Shown here piece after piece: positions 35,488 to 46,249 of a DNA stretch of 64,000 nucleotides. Where the stretch lies: positions 496,001-560,000 of the forward strand of contig JAGMWG010000003.1 in NCBI GenBank assembly GCA_020744225.1, written 5' to 3'. Source of the stretch: Paraphoma chrysanthemicola (taxonomy: Eukaryota; Ascomycota; Dothideomycetes; Pleosporales; Phaeosphaeriaceae). The position numbers were made by a program, and so were the translations under genes. Numbering within the stretch: the stretch's first letter is position 1; every line of letters starts with the position of its first letter. The notes beneath the pieces are model-generated. The model saw only the letters and a list, made by a program, of their open reading frames with translations, was not told the origin of the DNA and did no database searches.

Positions 35488-36132
35488 ATGCTCTTCAATC
35501 TCAAATCCACCGTCCTTCTCGGGCTCTTCGCCACGACTTTCGCCCTGCCCACACCAGACGCAGCTGCCGAAGTCAAGCACCTGGTCGCCCGTGCCAAAAT
35601 CCCCGCCAGCGTCGACTGCGACGGCGTGACTTTCTCCGTGCGTATAATATCCACGCTTCCCAATCCCTCTTTCTTGCACAACCCGCAAACATGAACGCAT
35701 TCCCACCATCTCACTTCTCCCACGCACACACACAAGCAAAAACTTCTCATCTTCCTGCCGCTGACTTTTCTTACCCAGGCCGATGTGATCCGCCAAACAA
35801 TCTTCAACTCCCGCACCTCGCGCCCCTGGGGCCGTAACAAGTACTACCCCGACTCCTTCGGCAACCAGGCCGGCGGGAAAAAGCTCTTCACCAACATCCC
35901 CGACACCTCGAACTTGTACGGACAGCCCCTGACCAACCCTGCCTGGGTCGGTACCGCGGAGCCGGGACGGTATAGGGTTGTTGTGAATGAGAAGTATGGG
36001 TACGTGGGTGTGATGCAGCACTTGGCGGATGTGAGCAATAGCTTCAAGCTTTGCGTCGGTGTGCCGGAAATCAATCCACCTGACATTAACCCTCCGGATA
36101 TCAACCCGCCGAATCTGCCTGGACGTGTTTGA
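35488..36132 (+). CDS. Secreted ribonuclease N1/T1-like protein with altered catalytic residues
   Basis: Two exons, 35488-35637 and 35779-36132, give 167 residues. The signal peptide is at about 1-20 (STVLLGLFATTFALP), then a propeptide-like stretch with Lys/Arg. Core elements align by eye with guanyl-specific RNases: YYPDSFGNQAGG for the Y-P-H-x-Y-x-N region, GRYRVVVNE for the Arg strand, YVGVMQHLAD for the catalytic-His strand, and two cysteines (VDCDGV ... FKLCVG) where the disulfide is expected. The Arg and last His are kept, but the first His is Asp and the usual catalytic Glu (x-E-[FW]-P-I) appears as Asn in LFTNIP. The tail has three near-copies of INPPD. Activity is therefore doubtful. 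Confidence 0.75.
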
Positions 36133-36388
36133 GCGAGGTATGGGTGAGAGGTGTGTGGTGTGAATGGAGAAGGGTGCATGATTTGGGGGTGGATAAGATG
36201 CAGAGCGGGAATGTATACTAGATTTCATTTTTGGCTAGATGAATGCGTAGAATGAGCGAATTCGATCACGTTCAAATTTGGAAAGTTACCTTGCCCCGCA
36301 CTTAGTCTTCAGTCAGGAGAGGTCGATTCGCTGTCGCTGGATCCAGGCTCCACGGAGCTATCTTCGCGTGTATCTGAGTTCAAGTGTC

Positions 36389-37221
36389 CTAAAAGCCATT
36401 CGCAACCCACGAATGGCATTGTTGAACCCATCTATCAGTCTCCTCAGGATTCATGAGCCCCGCGACGTCCAACCGAAACTTGAGCTCGTTGAAGGCGGAA
36501 GGTAAGAGTTGGACGTTGGCAGGGACGTTGTAGCCGTCTTGCCTGTACGTCACTAAAATCCAGCGCGCATACTCGTACTCTTGTAGCGATTGATTTGCCG
36601 GAATATCTGGAACTGTCTCGTGGAGTGCTTGTTGGAGCTCACTGCCTACGCTGGTCCACATGTAGTAAGGAGACGAAGCGTTGAATACCGTGAAATAGAT
36701 CTTGAATGTGGTCGCTTTTGGACTGTAGATTTCTTGCTGGAATTCTGGTTCGCTGACTGCCTCCATAACTCCAGTTAATTTGGATAAGAGGTCCTTGTTG
36801 TCCACGTCGGAAACGACGACCTCTCGCATGCGACTCTTGTGGGCAGGAGAGCACTCGCACTCCATGAACCAACTGAAAACAAAACTTCCGGGGTAGGAAT
36901 TATCGCCTCTGAAGGTTACGGTGTTGAGAGATAGTTCTAAGCCTGTCGTCTCAGCACGCAGTTGTTTGCAGACCAATTTGAGCGGGTTCGAGCGGCGCTT
37001 GTTTGAGCCTTCGGCGACATAGAGATGGCCATCGAGCTCATTCAATGGCGAAGGCCGTGTTCTATCCTTGAACAGCCCGGACTCGTAGGAAAGGGCGTAT
37101 GCATAGATCATATCCTACATTGAGCGAACGATGCCGTCAGCAAGTATAAATTTACATCGTTTGTTTGCAAAGTATTCCATTGCGACTGCGCACTATTTGC
37201 GCAGAAACTACATATACACAT
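36389..37221 (-). CDS. 2EXR/F-box-like fungal protein, probably N-terminally shortened
   Basis: The main exon 37114-36389 starts with DMIYAYALSYES, which matches the second half of the L-P-x-E-L-R-x-M-I-Y motif of 2EXR-type fungal proteins. It continues with LKLVCKQLRAETTGLEL, also typical, then an unremarkable alpha/beta region to WVANGF. A good branch/acceptor (CTGAC ... ATGTAG) precedes the exon. A phase-compatible first exon 37221-37156 (donor GTAAAT) can be drawn, but it encodes a cysteine-rich stretch instead of the expected L-P-x-E-L-R. Either the true first exon is elsewhere or the gene is truncated. Role unknown. Confidence 0.55.
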
Positions 37222-37660
37222 GAACAATACGACTCATCATAGCGCTCATCTAGCGCCGTGCCCCAATTCCTCATAACCTATGCACGTATAGCCTGCCATG
37301 TTGGACCATATTTCAGTCCATGCCCCGGTTCTCATCATGCTCTCGGAAACGCCATATGCTACAACACGCTAAAACATTGTACAGATAGAAAACTCGGCGG
37401 GCCGCAGTACCGAAATGCCAACAACGCCGCGCCGAATTATACAGGGAGAACAGAACTTATAGACTGAGAAAGAGGTACGGGTATCAGAAGTAGAGGCTGG
37501 AGGGACCACGAGTGGAAGGGTGAAACCGGTTCGGTATCGGCCCTGGATCAAGTTGCAAAGTATGATGCATGATCACCTGTGATTATTAGCTGGCGAGCTC
37601 AGCAATCATACGCAGTGGCTCCAGCATTCCTAGAGCCATCCGAGTGAGGAAAGATGGCAC
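37222..37660. other. Intergenic region
   Basis: A TAACTAATAATCACAG-like acceptor sequence near 37575-37590 (minus sense) may belong to a 3' UTR intron of the next gene. Otherwise nothing seen. Confidence 0.35.
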
Positions 37661-38275
37661 TTACCGATACCCGCCTCTCCGACTCCCTCTTCTCTCCCGG
37701 TACTCGTCATGCTCCTCAATAACCTCGACCACATCATCCCCCGGCACACGATGATGCCTCTCGTCGACAATGATACTCCTCGCCCTCGGCGGTCTCCTCT
37801 CATCAACAATAATCTGCGACCGTCCACTCGACCGCCTCGGACTCCTGCTGACCTCGCGCACCTGCGTATGCCTGCTCACCCGCGACCTATTCGCGCCATG
37901 CGACCCGCGCCGTCTGCGCACCACAATCTCCTCCTGGCCCGCCATAGCCGTCCTGTTGCCAATTGTCATGCCGCCTCCTCCATTGGTCAGGCTGAATAGC
38001 AGCCACACGATGAGCAGGAAGCCGGCGACGCTGCCCAGCACGATGCCGATGACCATGCCGGGAGCAGGGCCAGAGAGGTTGTAGTACGTGGGGATGATGC
38101 CCGGCTGGATGATCATCTGTTGTCGCTTGGCGAGCGGCTGTTTGTGGGGCGCATCGAGGGCAATTGCGGAGAAGTCGGTCGTAGGAAGGCGCGGCATGGG
38201 GCGGGCGTGTTGTCGCGGCGCAAGGCTGTCTATTTGCGCTGCTATTGCGTCGAGCGCATCTGGTACGGCGGGCAT
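37661..38275 (-). CDS. Single-pass membrane protein with a basic Arg/Ser-rich tail
   Basis: Single exon, 204 residues, no known domain. There is a short extracellular-type N-terminal part (about 1-70) and one strong transmembrane helix (VIGIVLGSVAGFLLIVWLLF, about 77-96) preceded by PGIIPTYYNLSGPAPG. A cytosolic tail follows with RRRRGS, two IIVDER repeats, and an acidic DDVVEVIEEHDEY patch before RRGSRRGG. This arrangement is shared by fungal proteins sometimes seen near the plasma membrane; function unknown. The reading frame stops at TAA inside CG|GTAAGT; splicing there to a downstream acceptor would give the same final residue. Confidence 0.65.
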   Translation of the reverse strand: MPAVPDALDAIAAQIDSLAPRQHARPMPRLPTTDFSAIALDAPHKQPLAKRQQMIIQPGIIPTYYNLSGPAPGMVIGIVLGSVAGFLLIVWLLFSLTNGGGGMTIGNRTAMAGQEEIVVRRRRGSHGANRSRVSRHTQVREVSRSPRRSSGRSQIIVDERRPPRARSIIVDERHHRVPGDDVVEVIEEHDEYRERRGSRRGGYR

Positions 38276-39745
38276 TGCGACTGCGTGTGTGATGTGCGCT
38301 CAGATGCGCGCTGGGGCGGCGGTTTTGCGGTGATGTATGGATTTGGGGGTTGTTTGGGGGGCGGAAGGTTGCGCGGTCGCTGGGGGGAACTCTGGTTCCT
38401 GATCGTCTGGCGGCCGGAAGGGCCGGCGCTAGTCTTTGGAGGGGAGATTCGCGATTATGCGCTCTGTGATGAAGAGAGAGGATGAATGTATTTGCAACTT
38501 ATGCGCCAGGCGACGAAAGGGGGCAAAAGGTGGAAAGCGTCGAAAGCCGGCGTGCGTGCGGTAAGATGCAGGGCAGTTTTGGTTTCGCGGGCGACGTTGC
38601 CATGATGCAATTGCGACCAAGGTGGTTGGGGCCAATAATCGGGAGGCTGCGAACTTCAACACCACCACGCTTCCAACACCAAGCTAGTCGTCGGGCCTCG
38701 GCCTATACTTAGCATGCGATATTATGCCCCATCGTGCTCTTGCGCTGCGCTTACGCCCGCCGTCTGATGTCCTTTCAGATCGTGATCGGATATGTTCCGC
38801 GGAGCGAAGTTTGTTAGGCCACATCAACACAACACGACGCGCCGAGCTTTCCCACAGCCTGATTTCATCCTTCTCGCACCGTTTGTCGTTCAAAGTTGTC
38901 GTCATATCTTTGATCGTCGGCTTGCAATCATTTGCTAGTGCTGCACTTTTCCTTTTCTCTTTTATGCCTCGAGTGCGTGCCTGTGCTACTGTCTCCTGTC
39001 GCCATAACAACAAGCTTCCGCGGAACAACCCGACTAGGTGCCTGTTATCAGATCTGCCCAAAACCCGCTCGATTATCAATGTATGCTACTTGTAAGTTAT
39101 GACTCGTAACCCCACATCCACGCTGCTACAGCCTTTGCTTCCGACCCCAGGGATCTTCACCATGATGTACGCGAGATGACATACTCGGACTAAGCCTAAT
39201 ATTCGCTTGCACCTCATAAACACTTGGCCTAGCCCGCAAGATCCCGCAAGCGAGGACGATGCACAGGAGAAAAATTGCCTGAAACAAAACATGGCATGGC
39301 CTGAATTCGAGCAGATTGCCTAAAATGAAACATGGAGTGCCGAGCCAAAGCGGCTGTTTCGGACGGTTCGCCAATCTCCCTCCCAGGACTCTTCCGATTC
39401 GCTGAAACGCCAAAACATGGCGATACACCAATCTACACGACGCAGTTTTGGACGTTAATGTTGGAAGTTATAGCCTGTCCCGCAAAGTAAAATAAGCTGC
39501 ACTATCCACGATTGATCCCACCCATGTGCGTGGCGATGGTGTTGGGTTGGTATACCCCGAAGTGTTTTGTTCGAGAGGCTCTTAACTGCTCTGTGGTTGA
39601 CTTCATATTCCTGTCTCGCTATTCTTGCATGCCTTTTTCACTCTTTTAGGGGCCTTGACTAACCTTCTATTCATACACTCGTTCAACCCATCTTTCATTG
39701 TCAGTCATTCGCTTCGCTTTGCTGCTTCTATAGTTCTTCGCCAAC
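38276..39745. other. 1.5-kb divergent intergenic region
   Basis: Promoter space for the membrane-protein gene (minus) and the DUF1996 gene (plus). A 123-codon plus frame (38724-39095) has no motif. The final ~120 bases are T/C-rich leader-like sequence. Confidence 0.45.
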
Positions 39746-40934
39746 ATGCTCTGGACATGTCTTCTTTTGGCCCTCACACCTGCAGCCCAGGCTGCCATGC
39801 AGTCTCTCCGCTTCTCGTGCTCTTCGCTGGTCACTGAGCGCGTAGATCCCATCGTCGCTCCAGGAAAACCACAGTCCAGCCATCTCCACCATATCACTGG
39901 TGGCAATGGGTTCAACACATCCATGGATTTTGCCGAAGATCCTGCTCTGCGCGCGACTTGTTCGTCATGCACCTTCACCGAGGATAAAAGCAACTACTGG
40001 ACGCCGACCATGTTCTACCGCGCTCGGAACGGCACGTTCAAGCGTGTTCCTGTCAAGACGAATGGGTTCAAGGGCGCGAATGGTGGGATGACGGTCTACT
40101 ATCAGAACAGGTTCGATGGGACGCGGGTTGACACGACGGCTTTTCAGAAGGGATTCAGGATGACTACTGGTGAGTTCGTCCGGAATTGTACAAGGATTTT
40201 TGTGTCACCCAATGATGCTAACTCGATACAGGAAGCCCACTTTACAAGTCTGCCAACGATGTCAAGCCAAATCGCGGCCAGCTGAGCTTCACGTGCATAG
40301 ATGCGGCGGGTACGCGCTCGGCCCAAACGCCTGACTTCCCCAAGACTGCATGTGGAACTGGAATCATGGTGAATGTGAACTTCCCGAGCTGCTGGGACGG
40401 AAAGAACCTGGACAGTGCTGATCACAGAAGCCATATGTCATAGTAAGTCACTGTTGTGCAACACATACATTATCTACATGCTAAATCGAGTTTAGTTCCG
40501 CGATCAAGGCCGCGCCGTGCCCAGCAAGCCATCCGGTGAAGATTCCGCGAATCCTGCTCGAAACTGTTTGGGACACATCTGCGTTCAACAATAAGGCTGA
40601 TTGGCCCACGGACGGCAGCCAGCCTTTTGTATGGTCGTTCGGAGACAAGTGAGTTTCTGAGTTGCTATTCATATACCAGCCTTCTTTCATGTGTACATGT
40701 CTAACTGGTTTCCCTCTACCTAGACTCGGCTATGGCAACCACGGTGACTACGTCTTCGGCTGGGAAGGCGATTCTCTACAGCGAGCTATGGATGCAGACT
40801 GCAATAATATGAACTGCCCGACGCTCAAGTCGCAGGCTATAACTGCTGCGAATTCGTGTGTGCTGCAGCAAAAGGTCAAGGAGGAGATTGATGGCTGGCT
40901 CGCTCAACTTCCTGGATCCAATCCGGTGGTATGA
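39746..40934 (+). CDS. Secreted DUF1996 protein
   Basis: Four exons, 39746-40169, 40232-40442, 40496-40648 and 40724-40934, give 332 residues; every junction is phase-checked. Signal peptide at 1-16 (MLWTCLLLALTPAAQA). The family hallmark H-x-H-x-I-x-G-G-N-G-F appears as SHLHHITGGNGF near residue 50. It is followed by SNYWTPTMFYR, a family-typical CWDGKNLDS box and PASHPVKIPRILLETVWDT. About ten cysteines suggest an extracellular protein. Biochemical role unknown; members are secreted by many ascomycetes, sometimes with a WSC domain, which is absent here. Confidence 0.9.
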
Positions 40935-41181
40935 GCAGCCTTGTTCTTGTCTAAGGGTGCCTAAAAGGGCGGCCGAATTCGACACCTGGGGCACAGTGGA
41001 TGCAACGGATTATACTTTTGTTACTATATATGTAGTGCCACAAAATTATTAATGCAGCTGCTTGACAGTCTGTAACTTTCTAGTTTCATGAAGAGCAGTG
41101 TTGCGTGCATTCAGTAGGAACGTGCACTCGGTGGTGGGCTCCGTTCGTAGTTCATCGGGGTGTACGCCCATCAAATGATCG

Positions 41182-43741
41182 TCACACTTCCAACGGGACA
41201 ATCATCAAAGGCCGCCAACCCTCCGTCTTCAACCTTACAATCAAACATGCCAACTCGAAAGTACTTTCCACCTTCTTCTGCAGGATACAGTAGAAGTCCA
41301 AACGCTCCCCGATCCTTACTATCGTCTTTGTAGATTTCCTTATCCCTTCTTCTGTCCATATCTCCATCATGCTCGACAGAAGAGCATTCGCTTGCACCCA
41401 CCTCTTCATGCCAACACTTAGTCGGCTCAAGTCTTTTGTGACGCCTCCAGTGCTCTTGCTCTGTTGCTCAGATGACCTTGTGCGGTGCTCCGTATCAGGG
41501 CCACTGACTTCACCACTGTCTGAGCCGGCGTTTTGATTTTCATCAGAGGAATCTCTCAGCCGACTAGCAATCAGCAACAATTGTATCCAATGTTCGAGTT
41601 TGCCCTTTGCACGTGATCCTCGCCAATCTAGATCAACGGTTGCGACGCCTTTCTTAGCAAATCGCACTCGCCACAGGCCGTCGTCTTCTTGGTCCAGATA
41701 CATCCCCATCAAGTCCGACGTCGGTAATGCTATTTTGCCTTTGATTGCAAGTTGTCCATCTTCTATTTGACCGTAAATATTCTGAGCCGCGCATTCTTGT
41801 TTCGTTTTGGCACATACGCTGGAGCACTCAGGCCGATAGTCGCACACATCAGTCGTATAGAGACGGAAATAAGATACGGCAGTATCACGACTCGCCCAGC
41901 TCCAAGTCGGCGCAACATATGATGCGGACTCCGTGGTTGTGAGCTTCAATTGCATGAGCAACGCCGGTAGTCCGCGGTATCTAGGAGTGGTAACATTCCA
42001 TAGTAGGCCTCTTACGAGGTCGCCTTCCCATAGGCCTGCAAGATAAGTGTCTCCAACACTGTCAGCTATGATTTTGGCCATTCCTGAGATGGCTGGTAGC
42101 TTGTCTTGGGGATTGGTAAGTTTGCGTCCGGCGTATTTTTCAATGAGGTCAATCCACATATTATACCATCCGTCTTTCACGAACTTTCCACCATCTTGGT
42201 TTATTAGTCGCGAGTTCTCTGTAAAGAAAAACCCACGCAACGGCCCCGTCTCGTGATAGTTATTGAATGACTCTTCTATAACAGTTCGTGCTGCACAAGC
42301 AAAGTATACCCGCGAGATCCCAAATATCAACATCCGATGCGAGAGCTGTGCTTCTTGAAGTATCCACGCGCGATAGCCCCACTCCTGAAAGGCCAGATCA
42401 AGCACAAGCGGGTCTCCTCCGTGTTCCCAAACACCTCTAGCTGTCCGGTGGTGCCGCAGATGATACGTACCCTGAACGTCAGGATCTACGGTAGACCTAA
42501 AGCCTATCTCAACAGAACTAGGGCGTCTGAGGAACCCTTCTCGGCAAGATGCAGATGCCGAAGCACAAAACGTAACGTATGCATTTCCGAATACTAGCCC
42601 CATCAGCTCGGATTCTGTTTCCCAGTCCCGCAAATCTCCTTGGATGATACATAGCGCGTCAATCCACAGATATCGTAAGGACAGAGAGCGTGCTACTGAT
42701 ATAGCGTCCTGGATGGTGCTTGGTACATTTTCCAAGGGAATATTTTTCAAATGCTGCGTCACATTACCGCGATTTGTTGTCAAGGCTGCAGAAGCATCTG
42801 AAGCAGAGCCCCAGCAATAGCTCAAGGTGGCGTACCGCAGTGGTTTTTCCAACACGAGCGCGTGAGACTCAATCAATTTGATGCTGTCAATCGTGCTGTC
42901 CACCTCCAGGTCTAACAATCGGGTTGGTCGAAAACCAGTGGTTCCGAGATGGGAGCGATCTTCATCAGACCGGGCGAGCTCGGCTTTCATCATCTTGACG
43001 TTTTCATCACACAGTGTCTCTTCTGTTGTTTTGTCCGGGAGACGTAGCCATGAGGCACAAGTCCCTGGCCATAACGTCAGCGGCCATGAGGCACAAGTCC
43101 CTGGCCATAACGTCAGCGGCCATGACGCACGTATTTCCAGGGCCAATACCTAGGCCAGACTCAACCACAAACACCAAGGTAGTAAGGAGGCAACAGCACC
43201 CTGTCTCTTTTTTGCAACTGCAACCTGTCACAAATGAGCCTATTAATCCTTCTGGCTCGTAGCTCTCCGAATGAATGAGCAAGCGGGCGACCAGCAATTT
43301 CAACCCATATCGCCTTGGAATCGTCTCAAGGTCAGGTTTCCACATATATTGGAGGCTAATTTGGATGGCTCCAGCCGACTTGATCTGCAGTCTGTGTATC
43401 GCGTCGACGAGCAGACGACAGAAACCGCATCCCGCCTTAGCAGAACCTTGGAGATTTGGCAAGTCTGGTAAAGTATCACTACGTTTATAGTTCAATATCC
43501 ATTCTCTTTCTCTGTCATCGTCATCGAATTTGACAATAGGCTCTCCGGTTTCAGACACTGCCCGGTATCCGTCGTACACGGGGTCTCCGTCATTGAAGCG
43601 AATAGCAGAGCATTCTGCACAAAGATTTGCCCCTTTAAACTCTGGTTCCGTGGGCAAGGACGCTTCTGACACTTCTGGTGTGTGACTAGCGGAAGGATGT
43701 GCATCTATGCGCATGTGACATTCACACTTGCTATCGCCCAT
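41182..43741 (-). CDS. HET-domain (heterokaryon incompatibility) protein
   Basis: Two exons: 43741-43150 and 43100-41182 (836 residues), or the second exon starting at 43064 (824 residues), because the 3' splice site is duplicated. The N-terminal region has a cysteine-rich CECHMR and AGCGFCRLLVDAI. The HET domain then shows the canonical LRYATLSYCWG, LRYLWIDALCIIQ, FGNAYVTFCA and WGYRAWILQEAQLSHR. A late WSWAS box is also typical. Such proteins trigger cell death when unlike hyphae fuse, or act in innate-like recognition; no partner (NLR, SESB) is seen next to it. The C-terminal third contains an acidic, Ser-rich linker. Confidence 0.9.
43047..43124. repeat. Tandem duplication of 36 bp spanning a 3' splice site
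   Basis: Two perfect, adjacent 36-bp copies (units beginning at 43050 and 43086). Read on the minus strand, each contains a CTGAC branch-like site and a GGCCAG acceptor of the HET gene's intron. 36 is a multiple of three, so either acceptor keeps the frame and the products differ by 12 residues. Confidence 0.9.
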
Positions 43742-44420
43742 GAAGCTGAACCAACTCGATCAAGGCTAAGTTGAGTGAGAAGATTAATGATAGTACAATA
43801 AGCGCTTGAAAGTGGGACTAGAGGCTGAAATGTTCTTCGTTTGCAAGTATGTGAGCAAATGACGTGAAAGTGTTGTGTTCTAGGCTGATCGAGAATTGAG
43901 GTAGAGAGCCAAGCTTTGGGAGGGGTAGGTTCTGACATGGTGGCGGGGGCAGTATGACTAAACCGCCTTTCCTGCACATTATTCGTCCAAACCAGCACCA
44001 CTGCTGGGCCCTAGAATCGCTCATGTAGGATTTAGAAATGTGCTGATGGGCGACTGGATGCAGTGAACCTAGGTCCCAAGTACAGAAAAAAACATCGACA
44101 AGCCTGTTAGAACAGGACTTGTGATTTCCTTGAATTGAGCTAGTCGGATTGTGCCGTGTCGAAGAGCATAGAGCGAAGACTTTACGGGACATGGGTTTCG
44201 GAAGGCGAATCTTTGCTGCGTGGATGAAAATGGACGCTTTCTCTAAGAGCACAGGTTAGAGCCGTCAAAGGAACTATTACCTATACACAATTAAACAAGT
44301 GCACATGTGCAAAAAACAAACATCCTCTGGCTTCTCTTTCGTACGAACACCAACATCGATACAAGACATTTTCATTTTTATGAATTGTTTTCATTCGTCA
44401 TTCAGCACGACATTACACCT
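43742..44420. other. Intergenic region
   Basis: Upstream of the HET gene and downstream of the carboxypeptidase gene. Frames on the minus strand (43705-44001, 43818-44252) show no recognisable content. Confidence 0.45.
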
Positions 44421-46249
44421 CTACAACAAATTCTCCATCTCCACAACACCACGCTTGTAAATGGTGCCATTACCCGTATAATTGCCACTCTGCGTCGTGA
44501 ACGCCTCCGTGCTGCTGAAATTCTCAACACGTCCAAGCAGAATCTCCAGCATGCGGTAAGCAACACCAGGAGTGTATCCCGGAAGCTCGTGGCCAGCCAG
44601 ACGCGCAGTGTAGAATGTCAGACCGCGCTCCTTCGTCCATACACCCTGGTACCCTGAGCCCGCGAGCGCGCCGCCGTTGTACTCGGGATGATCGGGCGCG
44701 TAAAGGAGAGTAGATGGGTACTCGTTGAGACCCTGGGCGCCGTTCCATGTCATGTTCTGGATCGCGAAAAGCGTTCCGTTGGTGCTGAGTAGCATGTCCA
44801 GGTCGCCGCTGCCGACGATGGTGTTGTTGGTGTACTCGATGACGCGTTGGAGGACGCCATTGTTGGCTGGCCCGACGGAGGCGTCAGACGCGCGACTGCT
44901 GTCGTTACCGTTGCCAAAGACATTGACATCCGTGCATTGCATCCAGTTTGTGCCGACAACGGCGTGCAGCGCTTCTTGCACGTCAGTGCGGTTGAAGTAT
45001 ACCTGTGCACCAGGTGGCTGGTAGTCACCGGTATTGACTATGCCCAGCTGCGAGAAGGGGTGCGGGCAGGTCTCGGTGATATGATAGATGTTGAAGCAGG
45101 GGTTGACTTGTAGGATAGCCGAGTAAAAGTTGTCGAACTGGTCGCAAGTGTAGTTCTCCGAGTTGAACGGGTCGGGTAGAACAGGAATGGGGCCTTGAGG
45201 TGCGGGGAAGGTGAAGTACTTGTTGTAATAGTCCGTGTAGCCGCATTCCTTGTCGTGTGCGCGAATAGTCTCCATGAAAGAATCATTGAGGTACAGCAGG
45301 TTCTGCCAGAACTCGACGTACGGGAGGATGACAACCTGCTGCTGGATGGTCTCGTCACCAATGATTGGGTCGTTGATACTGATACCAGCAAGGTTGAAGT
45401 ACTTGGTGTCATCGGCCTGGATGAAGCCGTCCGCGATGTATGGAACATAGAACCCGGCGTACGACTCGCCGGTGATGTACGTCTTCCAGTTGTAGAGTCC
45501 AAAGAGATCAACGAAGCTCTTGTAGAAGCCACGGAACTCAGCAGCAAGTTCGACTTCATTGGTGATGTTAGGTGTTCCTTGAGTGAACTAAGAAATGTTA
45601 ACGGTGATTTGGCAGCCCGAAATGCGAACGTACTCCCACGCCAATTGGCTGCTCAATCCAAAGCATGTTGGTCACTGACATTCGTTAATAACAACTAATC
45701 AACAAGGCCTGTCTCAACTCACGATTTGTCCAGCTGTACGGATTCTGCACTGGGGCCACTGTTCCGGATTCCCACGTAAAAGGGCCGTTCTCGGTAAGAA
45801 GACCACTCAGCGAAGAGCTATGGAAGGTTTCAAGTTAGGGCATGTCTCGCATATAGTTTGTGCAAGCCAACTCACCATCCGGGGCCTCCGTTGAGCCAGA
45901 TCACAACCTCTTGTTGCACTTCCGCCTGGGTAGAAGGGAAAAACCAGAAGAAGAGCTTGCGCGTCTCTGCTGGGTCATCCGAGATGGGCAGTAGACCTGC
46001 GTACGACTCTCCGATGTCAAAGTTGACTTCTGGAATACCAGTGCCATTGACGGAGAACGGCGCAGTTTTGTTCGTCGCGAAGAAGCTGGACGCTCGCTTC
46101 TGGATCTCTGGATGCCTGAAAGGCTCGTTCGCCACGCGTCGTTCAAGTACAGGCTTTGCCTTGTCGAAGACATTGCGCTTGTGGGGTGAGTTTCCAGCAA
46201 CCGCTGTAGTCGCGCACAGGAGCGTGCCAAAAAGTGAAAGGAGCTTCAT
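44421..46249 (-). CDS. Secreted serine carboxypeptidase (peptidase S10)
   Basis: Removes C-terminal amino acids in acidic conditions, outside the cell or in the vacuole. Four exons, 46249-45876, 45817-45723, 45674-45634 and 45587-44421, give 558 residues. Signal peptide at 1-18 (LFGTLLCATTAVA), then a propeptide with dibasic sites (HKR, ERR). The substrate-binding WLNGGPGCSS is split by the first intron. Next come NGPFTWESGT, NMLWIEQPIGVGF, and the nucleophile GESYAGFYVPY with Ser212. The catalytic His is about 503 in AGHELPGYTP. The 41-base third exon is very short but exactly restores the conserved block. Many N-glycosylation sequons. Confidence 0.94.

Noticed and set aside
38724..39095. 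123-codon plus-strand frame
   Set aside because: Lies in promoter-like sequence between divergent genes, with no conserved feature.
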